DNA of 64,000 nucleotides from Crocinitomicaceae bacterium. GTDB lineage: Bacteria; Bacteroidota; Bacteroidia; Flavobacteriales_D; Crocinitomicaceae. The first letter of the stretch is position 1, and every line of letters begins with the position of its first letter. The stretch is from positions 62,001-126,000 of the forward strand of contig JAQWFQ010000026.1 in assembly GCA_029238665.1 (NCBI GenBank), given 5' to 3'. Made by a program: the position numbers and the translations under genes. The notes below the pieces were generated by a model. It saw nothing but the letters and a program-made list of their open reading frames with translations. It did not search any database and was not told where the DNA came from. Shown here piece by piece: positions 10,092 through 17,874 of the stretch.

Positions 10092-10694
10092 ATGGCTATA
10101 GTGATGAAAAAACTCGAAGACCGCGAGTTAGTCAGTTTATACATTAATGGAAGTGAAAAAGCTTTTGAGACCTTGTTATTGCGTCACAAAGAAAAAATCT
10201 ACCGTTTTGTATATATGAAAGTAAGAGACGGTGCTTTGGCACAGGATATTTTTCAAGATACATTTATAAAAATTGTGAATACGCTTAAGGCGGGTTCGTA
10301 TAATGAAGAAGGTAAGTTTTTACCCTGGGCAATGCGAATAGCGCATAACTTGGTAATTGATTACTTTAGGAAGGCGAATAAGGTTCGGTTAATTTCAGAG
10401 TCTTCCAGTCAACGCGATGACTTTAATATTTTCCACACCCTTAAATTGGACGATGAAAGCGTGTCGGAGGTAATGATGCGTGAGGAGTTAGAAGGGCAAA
10501 TGGTTGATCTGGTTGATTATTTACCTGAATCACAACGTGACATTTTGAAAATGAGAATATTTAAAGAGATGTCGTTTAAAGATATTGCAGATTTTGAAGA
10601 AATCAGTATTAATACTGCGCTTGGAAGAATGCGATACGCACTAATTAACTTAAGGAAAATGATTAAAAAACACGAGTTGGTTGTTCATTATTAG
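10092..10694 (+). CDS. ECF-type RNA polymerase sigma factor
   Basis: 200 residues. Sigma-70 region 2 is at about 20-95 (DGALAQDIFQDTFIKI, then FLPWAMRIAHNLVIDYFRK, the -10 recognition helix). A linker follows, then region 4 at about 130-185 with the helix-turn-helix MSFKDIADFEEISINTALG. There is no sigma region 1.1 or 3, so it is an ECF sigma. No anti-sigma gene follows; instead a strong hairpin terminator ends the transcript, so it is monocistronic. This organism also carries porX, and in Porphyromonas an ECF sigma (SigP) works with PorX, but nothing in the sequence ties this gene to that role. An ATG eight codons in (10110) is an alternative start. Confidence 0.93.
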   Translation: MAIVMKKLEDRELVSLYINGSEKAFETLLLRHKEKIYRFVYMKVRDGALAQDIFQDTFIKIVNTLKAGSYNEEGKFLPWAMRIAHNLVIDYFRKANKVRLISESSSQRDDFNIFHTLKLDDESVSEVMMREELEGQMVDLVDYLPESQRDILKMRIFKEMSFKDIADFEEISINTALGRMRYALINLRKMIKKHELVVHY

Positions 10695-10714
10695 AAGGAG
10701 AATGGTTTTTGTTA

Positions 10715-10751
10715 AAGCTGAACAACGCACCCGTTGTTCAGCTTTTTTTTT
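10715..10751 (+). terminator. Rho-independent terminator after the ECF sigma gene
   Basis: A perfect stem of about 13 bp (AAGCTGAACAACG paired with CGTTGTTCAGCTT) with a four-base loop, followed directly by nine T. Confidence 0.93.
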
Positions 10752-10823
10752 GTTATATTTAGGAGGTGTGTATAAAGCACACTAGCACGCTTTATTGACT
10801 TGTTCTCATTCATAATAACTCAA

Positions 10824-11297
10824 ATGAAAATTTCAATCAGGAAATCTGTAAAATCAGACTTGGAATTGTTTTACCAAAATCAAGCTGATGAAGAAGCTAA
10901 TTTTATGGCTGCATTCACTTCAAAGAACCCTTTGGACAAAGATGCTTACATTAATAAATGGACAAAATTATTGACAGTTGATTCTGTTCATATGCAATCT
11001 ATTCTATTGGATGGTGCCGTTGTAGGTTGTGTCGTGAAATTTGTAATGGGAGGAGATTCAGATATTACATATGCCTTAAATAAAAAGCATTGGGGAAAGG
11101 GAGTCACCTCTAAAGCGGTAAAGCTATTTCTGGATATTGAATTAACTCGACCACTTTTTGGTAGAGTGGCGAACGATAACCATGGGTCCAGAAAAATATT
11201 AGAAAAGTCTGGTTTCCTGAAAGTTGGAACGAATACGGGTTTTGCAAATGCAAGGGGTAAGGAGATTGAAGAATATATATACAGATTAGATAATTAA
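10824..11297 (+). CDS. GNAT family N-acetyltransferase
   Basis: 157 residues from the ATG at 10824 (the frame stays open to a TTG at 10800). The N-terminus begins with MKISIRKSVKSDLE, the usual first GNAT strand. The acetyl-CoA-binding motif region is KKHWGKGVTSKAVKLFL, followed by RVANDNHGSRKILEKSGF, where the N-x-x-S-x-x-x-x-E-K-x-G-F pattern is characteristic of RimJ/RimL-like members. Such enzymes acetylate proteins or small amines; the substrate cannot be told from sequence. It lies alone after the sigma terminator. Confidence 0.85.
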   Translation: MKISIRKSVKSDLELFYQNQADEEANFMAAFTSKNPLDKDAYINKWTKLLTVDSVHMQSILLDGAVVGCVVKFVMGGDSDITYALNKKHWGKGVTSKAVKLFLDIELTRPLFGRVANDNHGSRKILEKSGFLKVGTNTGFANARGKEIEEYIYRLDN

Positions 11298-11434
11298 ACG
11301 AATGTCAATAAAAGCTAAGATGTTGGTAAGTACTCTTTGCGTCACGAAATTGAGAGTGATTTCTACCGATAACGTAAAAGCTGTTAAGGATTTATAAAAG
11401 AATGAGCTTAGTCAGAATTAAAATTATAAAAGAG

Positions 11435-12811
11435 ATGAGAATTACTGTGTTAAAATTCATTTTGATCCTTTGTTGTACAATGAGCATAGGAGCTTTGTCT
11501 GCACAAATGATAAAGACTGAAACACCAGAGCGTCCTAGAGGGCAAAAAGATGTAATACAAATGACCTGTAAGGCAATACCAAAAGTAAGAATTGCTTTTA
11601 TTGGCTTAGGAATGCGTGGCTCAGACGCAGTAACAAGGATGACCAATATTGAAGGAATTGAAGTTGTTGCATTGTGTGATATGCTTGAAGAGAGAACAAA
11701 ACGATCTAATAAAAAACTTATTGAGCTAGGTTTTCCGAAAGCACAAGAGTTTTTTGGCGAAGATTCTTGGCGACAAGTTACAGCACTGCCAAATGTTGAT
11801 TTAATTTATGTAGCAACAGATTGGTTAAACCATGCAAATATTGGGGTTCAGGCTATGAAAGACGGTAAGCATGTTGCCATTGAAGTACCTGGGGCTTTAA
11901 CAATGGAAGAAATTTGGGATTTAATAAATACTTCTGAAAAAACACGAAAACATTGTATGCAGCTTGAAAATTGCGTTTATGATTTCTTTGAATTAACAAC
12001 CTTGAATATGGCACAAAAAGGATTGTTTGGAGAAATACTTCATGCCGAAGGGTCATATATCCATAACCTTGAGCCATATTGGGGAGAGTATTGGAATAAT
12101 TGGAGGTTGGATTATAATCAAAAACATAGAGGAGATATCTATCCAACTCATGGTATGGGACCAGCATGCTTAGCTTTGAATATTCACCGTGGAGACAAAA
12201 TGAATTATTTAGTCTCTATGGATACTAAGGCGGTGTCCATCCCAACCTTTGTTAAAGAACAGACAGGGGAGGAATTAGTGAACTTTAAAAATGGAGATCA
12301 TACAACAACAATGATTCGAACAGAGCGAGGGAAAACAATTGAAATTCAACACAATGTTGCTACACCAAGGCCATATACACGAATGTATCAATTAACAGGG
12401 ACGAAAGGTTTTGCAAATAAATATCCTTTTGAAGGGTATGCATTAGATTCAAAATTGGTAGGGCAAGATATAAATGTTAAAAACGAAAAATTCACTGCGC
12501 ACCGTTATGTTTCGGAACAAATGAAAAAGGCATTAATGCAAAAATATAAACACCCAATAATTCTTGATATTGAGCAAAAAGCGAAAGAGGTAGGGGGGCA
12601 TGGTGGTATGGATTTTATTATGGATTATCGATTAATTTATTGCCTTCAAAACGGACTACCGTTAGATATGGATGTTTATGATTTAGCAGAATGGAGTTGT
12701 TTAGGCCCTCTGTCAGAAATTTCATTGAATAACAATTCGACTCCAGTTGAAATACCCGATTTTACAAGAGGTTCTTGGGGTAAAATGAAATTGGTTCAGT
12801 TTGCGAAATAA
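11435..12811 (+). CDS. GH109-type NAD-dependent glycosidase (Gfo/Idh/MocA fold), secreted
   Basis: 458 residues from the ATG at 11435, which begins a good signal peptide ending near ALSAQ; an ATG 11 codons upstream at 11402 would precede it with a charged tail. After residue 50 comes a Rossmann fold (RIAFIGLGMRGSDAV) and the Gfo/Idh/MocA catalytic half. Stretches such as VAIEVPGALTMEE, HRGDIYPTHGMGP and NIHRGDKMNYLVSMD match glycosyl hydrolase family 109, whose studied member is an alpha-N-acetylgalactosaminidase using NAD+. The signal peptide is usual for the family and suggests periplasmic or lipoprotein-like location with tightly bound cofactor. Substrate is inferred; it could act on another GalNAc-like glycan. 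Confidence 0.85.
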   Translation: MRITVLKFILILCCTMSIGALSAQMIKTETPERPRGQKDVIQMTCKAIPKVRIAFIGLGMRGSDAVTRMTNIEGIEVVALCDMLEERTKRSNKKLIELGFPKAQEFFGEDSWRQVTALPNVDLIYVATDWLNHANIGVQAMKDGKHVAIEVPGALTMEEIWDLINTSEKTRKHCMQLENCVYDFFELTTLNMAQKGLFGEILHAEGSYIHNLEPYWGEYWNNWRLDYNQKHRGDIYPTHGMGPACLALNIHRGDKMNYLVSMDTKAVSIPTFVKEQTGEELVNFKNGDHTTTMIRTERGKTIEIQHNVATPRPYTRMYQLTGTKGFANKYPFEGYALDSKLVGQDINVKNEKFTAHRYVSEQMKKALMQKYKHPIILDIEQKAKEVGGHGGMDFIMDYRLIYCLQNGLPLDMDVYDLAEWSCLGPLSEISLNNNSTPVEIPDFTRGSWGKMKLVQFAK

Positions 12812-12915
12812 AAACTTACCAATATAATTTAATGGTGAAAAAAACAACGATTTGGCAACAGACACAACACAAAGCTTTGTTTAATGCATTAAACGTTAAA
12901 ACCAACAATAATAAA

Positions 12916-13710
12916 ATGAAACACCAAGAAATAACAGATGCACGGGTGGGTTGTAGATCCTCAAGGAGCATTCTTGATGTAAATACTCAGCTGGAACACT
13001 TTGCTATTATTAGTTATAAGGTGCCTGTTGAAAAAGTTGAGGGTTTAATTCCTAAACCGTTTAAACTTTGGACATTTAAAGAGTCAGGAAAAGAGTATGC
13101 TTTAGTAAGTGCAGTGCCATTCAAGGACAAGGATTTCTCATTTCATAGAATATCAAAATTGTTTAAGTTTAATTTCTTTCAAACTAATTTTAGAACATAT
13201 ATAATTGATGAACGTGATAATAGCCATTCTGCTTGGTTTTTCGGGACAACTTTAGGTTCTGTAGCAGCAATAATCCCTAAGAAAATATGGAGAATGCCTT
13301 GGGAGTATGGAAGCTATAAATTCAGCTTTAAAAGAAGTAATGACCTTTATTCTAGCTATAATATGGAGTTTAAATCGAAGTTAGGAAACGGTTTGATTGA
13401 AATTAAAAGTACAGGGAATGATATGGGTTTATTAAATGGCTTCAAAAATCTTGATGAACAAGTTCATGTATTAACCCATCCTGTAATTGGTTATTACGGT
13501 TTGTCTAAAAACCAACTAGGGACTTATGAAATTTGGCACCCAAAAATAGATTTAAAAGAAGGGGAAGGTAATAAGCTATATTTTGAATTGTTTGAAAAAC
13601 TAGGTTTTCTTACAAGGGCAGAAATGAATAAGCCACATTCTGTGTTAATTACTTCTGAGGTTGAATTTGATATTTTGCTTCCTCCTAGAAAAATAAGGGT
13701 AAAACTGTAA
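12916..13710 (+). CDS. DUF2071/YqjF-like protein (acetoacetate decarboxylase-like fold)
   Basis: 264 residues from the ATG at 12916; the frame is open to an earlier ATG at 12832, which would add 28 mostly polar residues. The region from about 25 on (ISYKVPVEKVEGLIPKPFKL, then alternating strands) resembles DUF2071 proteins, which share the acetoacetate-decarboxylase-like barrel and have no agreed function. No catalytic lysine equivalent can be assigned with confidence. It follows the GH109 gene by about 100 bases on the same strand and ends convergent to the acyltransferase pair. Confidence 0.6.
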   Translation: MKHQEITDARVGCRSSRSILDVNTQLEHFAIISYKVPVEKVEGLIPKPFKLWTFKESGKEYALVSAVPFKDKDFSFHRISKLFKFNFFQTNFRTYIIDERDNSHSAWFFGTTLGSVAAIIPKKIWRMPWEYGSYKFSFKRSNDLYSSYNMEFKSKLGNGLIEIKSTGNDMGLLNGFKNLDEQVHVLTHPVIGYYGLSKNQLGTYEIWHPKIDLKEGEGNKLYFELFEKLGFLTRAEMNKPHSVLITSEVEFDILLPPRKIRVKL

Positions 13711-13794
13711 GTGTGGTTAAGTATTCTGCCAAAAATTAGCACGCCTTTAATCCATTATTTTTCTTGCAATCACTAGTAAAAAAGTCAATCGCCT

Positions 13795-14709
13795 TTAAAA
13801 TGTCATGTAGCGGTCCTTTTTTTCTTGGTGTATGTCATCAATACTTACTAAGATTGCCGTCTCCTCTACATCTCCAAGTTCTGCATTCACTGCAGTTCCA
13901 AATGTTTTCATGGTAGAGGACAGGTTCATGTAAATATTTACAAGTGGCGGAACAAATTCTCCTCGCTCTTTTGCAAAGCTATTTAAAACCCTAAATCCTT
14001 CTTTAAAGTCCAGACCTTCAATCATACTGTCGTAATTCACCTTGTCGTAATCTTGAACGAGTGGGTGATGTGGCTCGATGAGTTGTTCTTTATCTGGAAA
14101 GTAATTATGCATGAAATTCAGTAGAAAATCACGTGCTTCAATGTTGTAGGTAGGGTACATTGTAACCTTCCCGAAAAAATACTTTATTTCAGGATGGTGA
14201 AGTACAACGGCTCCAAGGCCGTCCCAGATATTATCTAGTGCAAATAGCCCTTTTCGAGGATCTACAGAAGGTTGATAGTTTGGTTGAACCCAGCTTCTCC
14301 CTAGCTCTATTGTTTTGGGTAGATAGTTTTGAATAAATTGATCTGTGAACTTGAAGTAGTGACTTGTGCTTAGTTCAATGTTGCCTGTGTTTTGAATCGC
14401 GTTTTTGCATAAGATATATCGGTACCCTCCAACTATTTCTTGTTCTTTAGGTGACCATACAATTAATTGCTGGTAACAGTTCTCTGATGTATCGAAGTTG
14501 TCAATGTCAACTTCAAGCCCTGTTCCTCCTCCAGAATGTCTAAAAGTAACCTCGCGTAAACGTCCGATTTCTTTCAGAACGTTTGGTGCGTTGTGAATGT
14601 TTACAGTATAAATCTCATTTCCGCCTTTGCGAGTGTGTCTTAAAAAACAAGCTTGAGTAAGCTCACTGCTTAATATGGATCGGTCTATAGGTTCAATAAT
14701 TTGTTTCAT
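13795..14709 (-). CDS. OlsB/GlsB-like N-acyltransferase (aminolipid synthesis)
   Basis: 304 residues from the ATG at 14709, one base after the stop of the upstream acyltransferase gene; a start eight codons earlier (14733) would overlap it. The protein has the GNAT-like acyltransferase fold of the OlsB/hemolysin family: IGRLREVTFRHSGGGTGLEVD and FDTSENCYQQLIVW..IVGGYRY, then ELGRSWVQPNYQ. Family members transfer a 3-hydroxyacyl chain from ACP to the amino group of glycine or ornithine. The partner gene just upstream encodes a PlsC-type O-acyltransferase, the same pairing as glsB-glsA for glycine lipids in Bacteroides thetaiotaomicron. Whether the product here is a glycine, serine-glycine or ornithine lipid cannot be seen. 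Confidence 0.8.
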   Translation of the reverse strand: MKQIIEPIDRSILSSELTQACFLRHTRKGGNEIYTVNIHNAPNVLKEIGRLREVTFRHSGGGTGLEVDIDNFDTSENCYQQLIVWSPKEQEIVGGYRYILCKNAIQNTGNIELSTSHYFKFTDQFIQNYLPKTIELGRSWVQPNYQPSVDPRKGLFALDNIWDGLGAVVLHHPEIKYFFGKVTMYPTYNIEARDFLLNFMHNYFPDKEQLIEPHHPLVQDYDKVNYDSMIEGLDFKEGFRVLNSFAKERGEFVPPLVNIYMNLSSTMKTFGTAVNAELGDVEETAILVSIDDIHQEKKDRYMTF

Positions 14710-14710
14710 T

Positions 14711-15562
14711 TTAGAATTCGTTTTGAAGCTCATAGAGCTGTTCTTTTATTTGTTTTGCTAGTTCGTGATCATTTTTATTATCCATTAAAAAAGACCTCTC
14801 TACAGGTTTTCCTACAACAAACTTTATATGCTTGTTTCGTTGTTTAAATAATTCATTGGAAAGGTATAGCATTTCAATGTTTGCTTTGATTCCAATGAAT
14901 TTACGGAATTTTGCCAGTCGGTAGAAAAAGTTAGATAGCCCACCCTCAATATATATAGGGACAATTGTGCGGTTGAATTCTTTGGAGTAGGATACAAATG
15001 TTTTTTTCCAGGTGAGGTCTCTGATTTCCCCTTTTTCCTTTCTACTTACCAGTCCTGCAGGGAATATACATACAGCACCTTCAGATTGAAATAATTCAGA
15101 TATTTTACCTCTAGTTGACCCCTTATTTTTCCCGTGTTTATTTACTCCTACAAGCATTTCTTGCATGCTTTCGAGTCCGAGCAATAAGTCGTTGGCAATA
15201 AACTTGAGGTCTTCACGATGTCCGCGTAATGCAGATACGAGTATCATGGCGTCCATTCCTCCAAGTGGGTGGTTCATGGCAAGAACTACCTTGCCTTTTT
15301 TGGGAATGTTTTCTAAGTTTTTTACTTCGACGGTAATCCCCATGTATTCAACAACAGCCTGACACCAGTCGCCATTTTTCTTGTCTTTATTTGCATGTAT
15401 GAATGCGTTGATCTCATCTTGATTCAATATGCGTTTCAGGTATTTGATTAAGAATCGTGGCATGCGTTTAAGTGCCTTGGGATTCTTGCTCGATATTATT
15501 TTTTCAATATCGATTAGTTTTTCGTCTTTCATAGCTCTTACGAAATTACGCTTATTTGACAT
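14711..15562 (-). CDS. PlsC-type O-acyltransferase, GlsA-like
   Basis: 283 residues (an internal ATG at 15532 is an alternative start). The acyltransferase H-x4-D motif is NHPLGGMD at about residue 94-101, followed by the block IFPAGLVSRK, and then VPIYIEGGLSNFFYRLA. These are hallmarks of the LPLAT/PlsC superfamily. The N-terminal 60 residues (KRMPRFLIKYLKRILNQDEINAF) match the subgroup fused or paired with OlsB-like enzymes. It is the first gene of a two-gene operon with the N-acyltransferase, and the pair is likely to make a diacylated amino-acid lipid of the outer membrane. Confidence 0.82.
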   Translation of the reverse strand: MSNKRNFVRAMKDEKLIDIEKIISSKNPKALKRMPRFLIKYLKRILNQDEINAFIHANKDKKNGDWCQAVVEYMGITVEVKNLENIPKKGKVVLAMNHPLGGMDAMILVSALRGHREDLKFIANDLLLGLESMQEMLVGVNKHGKNKGSTRGKISELFQSEGAVCIFPAGLVSRKEKGEIRDLTWKKTFVSYSKEFNRTIVPIYIEGGLSNFFYRLAKFRKFIGIKANIEMLYLSNELFKQRNKHIKFVVGKPVERSFLMDNKNDHELAKQIKEQLYELQNEF

Positions 15563-15659
15563 CTTATCTCACTTTATATCTTTAATTTATACACAATGTT
15601 CTTTTGAAATAAAGCTTTATTTTAAACTATCCTATGGGTTCTTTTTTAGTCTTTATCCT

Positions 15660-15667
15660 TATGTTTG
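15660..15667 (+). promoter_or_regulatory. Candidate -7 element upstream of the aminotransferase operon
   Basis: TATGTTTG matches TAnnTTTG 26 bases before the aminotransferase ATG. The -33 element is unclear (a TTC-like sequence near 15639). Confidence 0.45.
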
Positions 15668-15693
15668 TATTTTAAATTATCATTATCAATATT

Positions 15694-16887
15694 ATGATTG
15701 AATTATCAGACAGGTTAAATGCAATGGAGGAGTCTGCAACTATTGCAATGTCAAGAAAAAGTAGGGAGCTACGGGCTGAAGGGAAAGATGTAATTTCTTT
15801 AAGTCTAGGAGAGCCTGATTTTGACACTCCTGATTTTATAAAGGACGCTGCTGTACAGGCGATGAAGGATAATTTCACTACGTATACGCCAGTGCCTGGG
15901 TATGAAGATTTAAGGCAGGCAATCTCTAATAAATTTAAGCGTGATAATGGTTTGAATTACGAGCCAAATCAAATTGTTGTTTCAACAGGTGCTAAGCAAT
16001 CATTGGCAAATATTGTTTTGAGTGTTGTTAATAATGGAGATGAGGTTATTATCCCTGCTCCATACTGGGTATCTTACCTTGAAATTGTAAAGGTTTCAGA
16101 AGGTGTTCCTGTTATTGTTAACGCTGGAATTGAGAATGATTTTAAAATAACGCCTGCACAATTAGAAGCTGCTATTACACCGAAAACAAAGTTGATGATG
16201 TTTTCTACGCCTTGTAATCCGACAGGTTCGGTTTATAGTAAGGAAGAGTTGAGAGCGTTGGCAGACGTGATTAAAAAATACCCAAACCTTGTTGTAATTA
16301 GCGATGAAATTTATGAGCATATTAACTTCACATCAAAACATTCTAGCTTAGCACAGTTTGAAGATGTTTACGAGCAAATTGTTACTGTAAACGGTGTTTC
16401 TAAGGCATGGGCTATGACGGGTTGGCGCCTTGGTTATATTGGAGCGAGTAAGCAAATAGCTGATGCTTGCACTAAAATTCAAGGCCAGTTTACATCGGGA
16501 ACATGTTCAATTACACAAAAAGCTGCAATTGCTGCAATGGACGCAGACCCAGTAGTATTGAAAGATATGATTGGAGCATTTGAAAGTAGAAGATTACTCG
16601 TGCTTAATGCCCTTGAAAAGATTGAAGGGGTTAAGACAAATATTCCGGAGGGCGCTTTTTATGTCTTTCCTGATATTTCGTATTTTATAGGGAAAAGTGT
16701 GAATGGCAAGGTTATGAATACAGGAAGTGATCTTTGTATGTACCTTTTGGAACATGCGAATGTAGCTTTGGTTACAGGAGAAGCTTTTGGAGATTCAAAT
16801 TGCATTCGAATTTCTTATGCGGCTTCGGAAGAGACACTTACTGAAGCAATGTCTAGAATAAAAGGTGCCTTAGAAAAATTAAAATAA
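15694..16887 (+). CDS. Class I/II PLP-dependent aminotransferase (aspartate aminotransferase-like)
   Basis: 397 residues, normal for the I-gamma aspartate aminotransferase group. Visible markers: the N-terminal SLSLGEPDFDTP substrate loop, the PxNPTG-like MFSTPCNPTGSVYS, the PLP phosphate/pyridine region VISDEIYEHINF, the PLP lysine within NGVSKAWAMTGWRLGY, and the C-terminal substrate Arg in CIRISYA. It likely converts aspartate plus 2-oxoglutarate to oxaloacetate plus glutamate; a broader amino acid range (or prephenate) is possible. It starts a forward run; the next gene starts immediately after its stop codon. Confidence 0.93.
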   Translation: MIELSDRLNAMEESATIAMSRKSRELRAEGKDVISLSLGEPDFDTPDFIKDAAVQAMKDNFTTYTPVPGYEDLRQAISNKFKRDNGLNYEPNQIVVSTGAKQSLANIVLSVVNNGDEVIIPAPYWVSYLEIVKVSEGVPVIVNAGIENDFKITPAQLEAAITPKTKLMMFSTPCNPTGSVYSKEELRALADVIKKYPNLVVISDEIYEHINFTSKHSSLAQFEDVYEQIVTVNGVSKAWAMTGWRLGYIGASKQIADACTKIQGQFTSGTCSITQKAAIAAMDADPVVLKDMIGAFESRRLLVLNALEKIEGVKTNIPEGAFYVFPDISYFIGKSVNGKVMNTGSDLCMYLLEHANVALVTGEAFGDSNCIRISYAASEETLTEAMSRIKGALEKLK

Positions 16888-17874
16888 ATGACGGCAGAAG
16901 CAATATTTAAAGCGTTTACAAAGAAGCGTATCCTAGTGATAGGAGATGTGATGATTGATGCTTACTTAAGAGGTAATGTTACACGTGTTAGCCCAGAGGC
17001 TCCGGTACCAATTATCAATTTAGAAGAAAGTGAAGATCGACTTGGTGGTGCGGCAAATGTTGCGTTGAATTTATTAGCCTTAGGTGCAGAGCCAGTACTT
17101 TGTTCCATTGTCGGAGATGACTATGGGGCCGATAAATTTTACAGTTTACTCGCTAAACGCGAACTTTCGAGTGAAGGAATAATCAGAAGTAGTAATAGAA
17201 AAACTACTATAAAAACGCGTGTGATTGGTAACAATCAACAGTTGTTAAGGGTTGATGAGGAGTCAGTTTTATTGTTGAGTAAACAAGAGGAAGACACCTT
17301 TATTGAGCATGTTGGTGCAATTTTAAGCTTGAACATTGACGCTGTTATTTTTGAAGACTACAATAAAGGTCTGTTAACCGAACGCGTTATTGGAGAGGTT
17401 ATAGGTTTGTGTAACGATAAGGATATTATTGTTACAGTTGACCCTAAAAAAGATCAGTTTTTTTCATATGAAAATGTAACATTGTTTAAGCCTAATTTGA
17501 AAGAATTGAAGGAAGGTTTGAATGTTGACTTTGAAAACAAGGATAGGCCGGCATTTGAGAAAGTAATTGATTTACTCGAGCAAAAATTAAAGAACAAGAT
17601 CAGTTTTGTAACCCTTTCGGAACAAGGTGTTTTTGTGAAAGAAGGATCTAAAAAAGATTATATACCAGCTCATATTCGTAACGTGTCTGATGTTAGTGGT
17701 GCGGGGGATACTGTTATTTCTTTAGCAACATTGTGTTTGACTGTAGGTTTGACACCTTGCTTAATGGCTGAAATTGCAAATATTGCAGGGGGGTTGGTTT
17801 GTGAAAAGAGCGGTGTTGTTCCAATTGACAAGGAGCTCTTGAAAGCGGAAATTCGAAAATTAGTTCTTGCATGA
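16888..17874 (+). CDS. PfkB-family heptose-7-phosphate kinase (RfaE1/HldE N-domain)
   Basis: 328 residues of ribokinase fold. The N-terminal VIGDVMIDAYLRGNVTRVSPEAP pattern (shown here in parts), GGAANVALNLLALG, and the C-terminal anion hole and catalytic base DVSGAGDTVIS identify the D-glycero-beta-D-manno-heptose-7-phosphate kinase group. The kinase makes the 1,7-bisphosphate intermediate for ADP-heptose in LPS core synthesis. The adenylyltransferase half found in fused HldE is absent, so the kinase is a separate protein; the other half is not in this window. It begins directly after the aminotransferase stop and overlaps the TrkH gene by four bases (ATGA). Confidence 0.88.
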   Translation: MTAEAIFKAFTKKRILVIGDVMIDAYLRGNVTRVSPEAPVPIINLEESEDRLGGAANVALNLLALGAEPVLCSIVGDDYGADKFYSLLAKRELSSEGIIRSSNRKTTIKTRVIGNNQQLLRVDEESVLLLSKQEEDTFIEHVGAILSLNIDAVIFEDYNKGLLTERVIGEVIGLCNDKDIIVTVDPKKDQFFSYENVTLFKPNLKELKEGLNVDFENKDRPAFEKVIDLLEQKLKNKISFVTLSEQGVFVKEGSKKDYIPAHIRNVSDVSGAGDTVISLATLCLTVGLTPCLMAEIANIAGGLVCEKSGVVPIDKELLKAEIRKLVLA

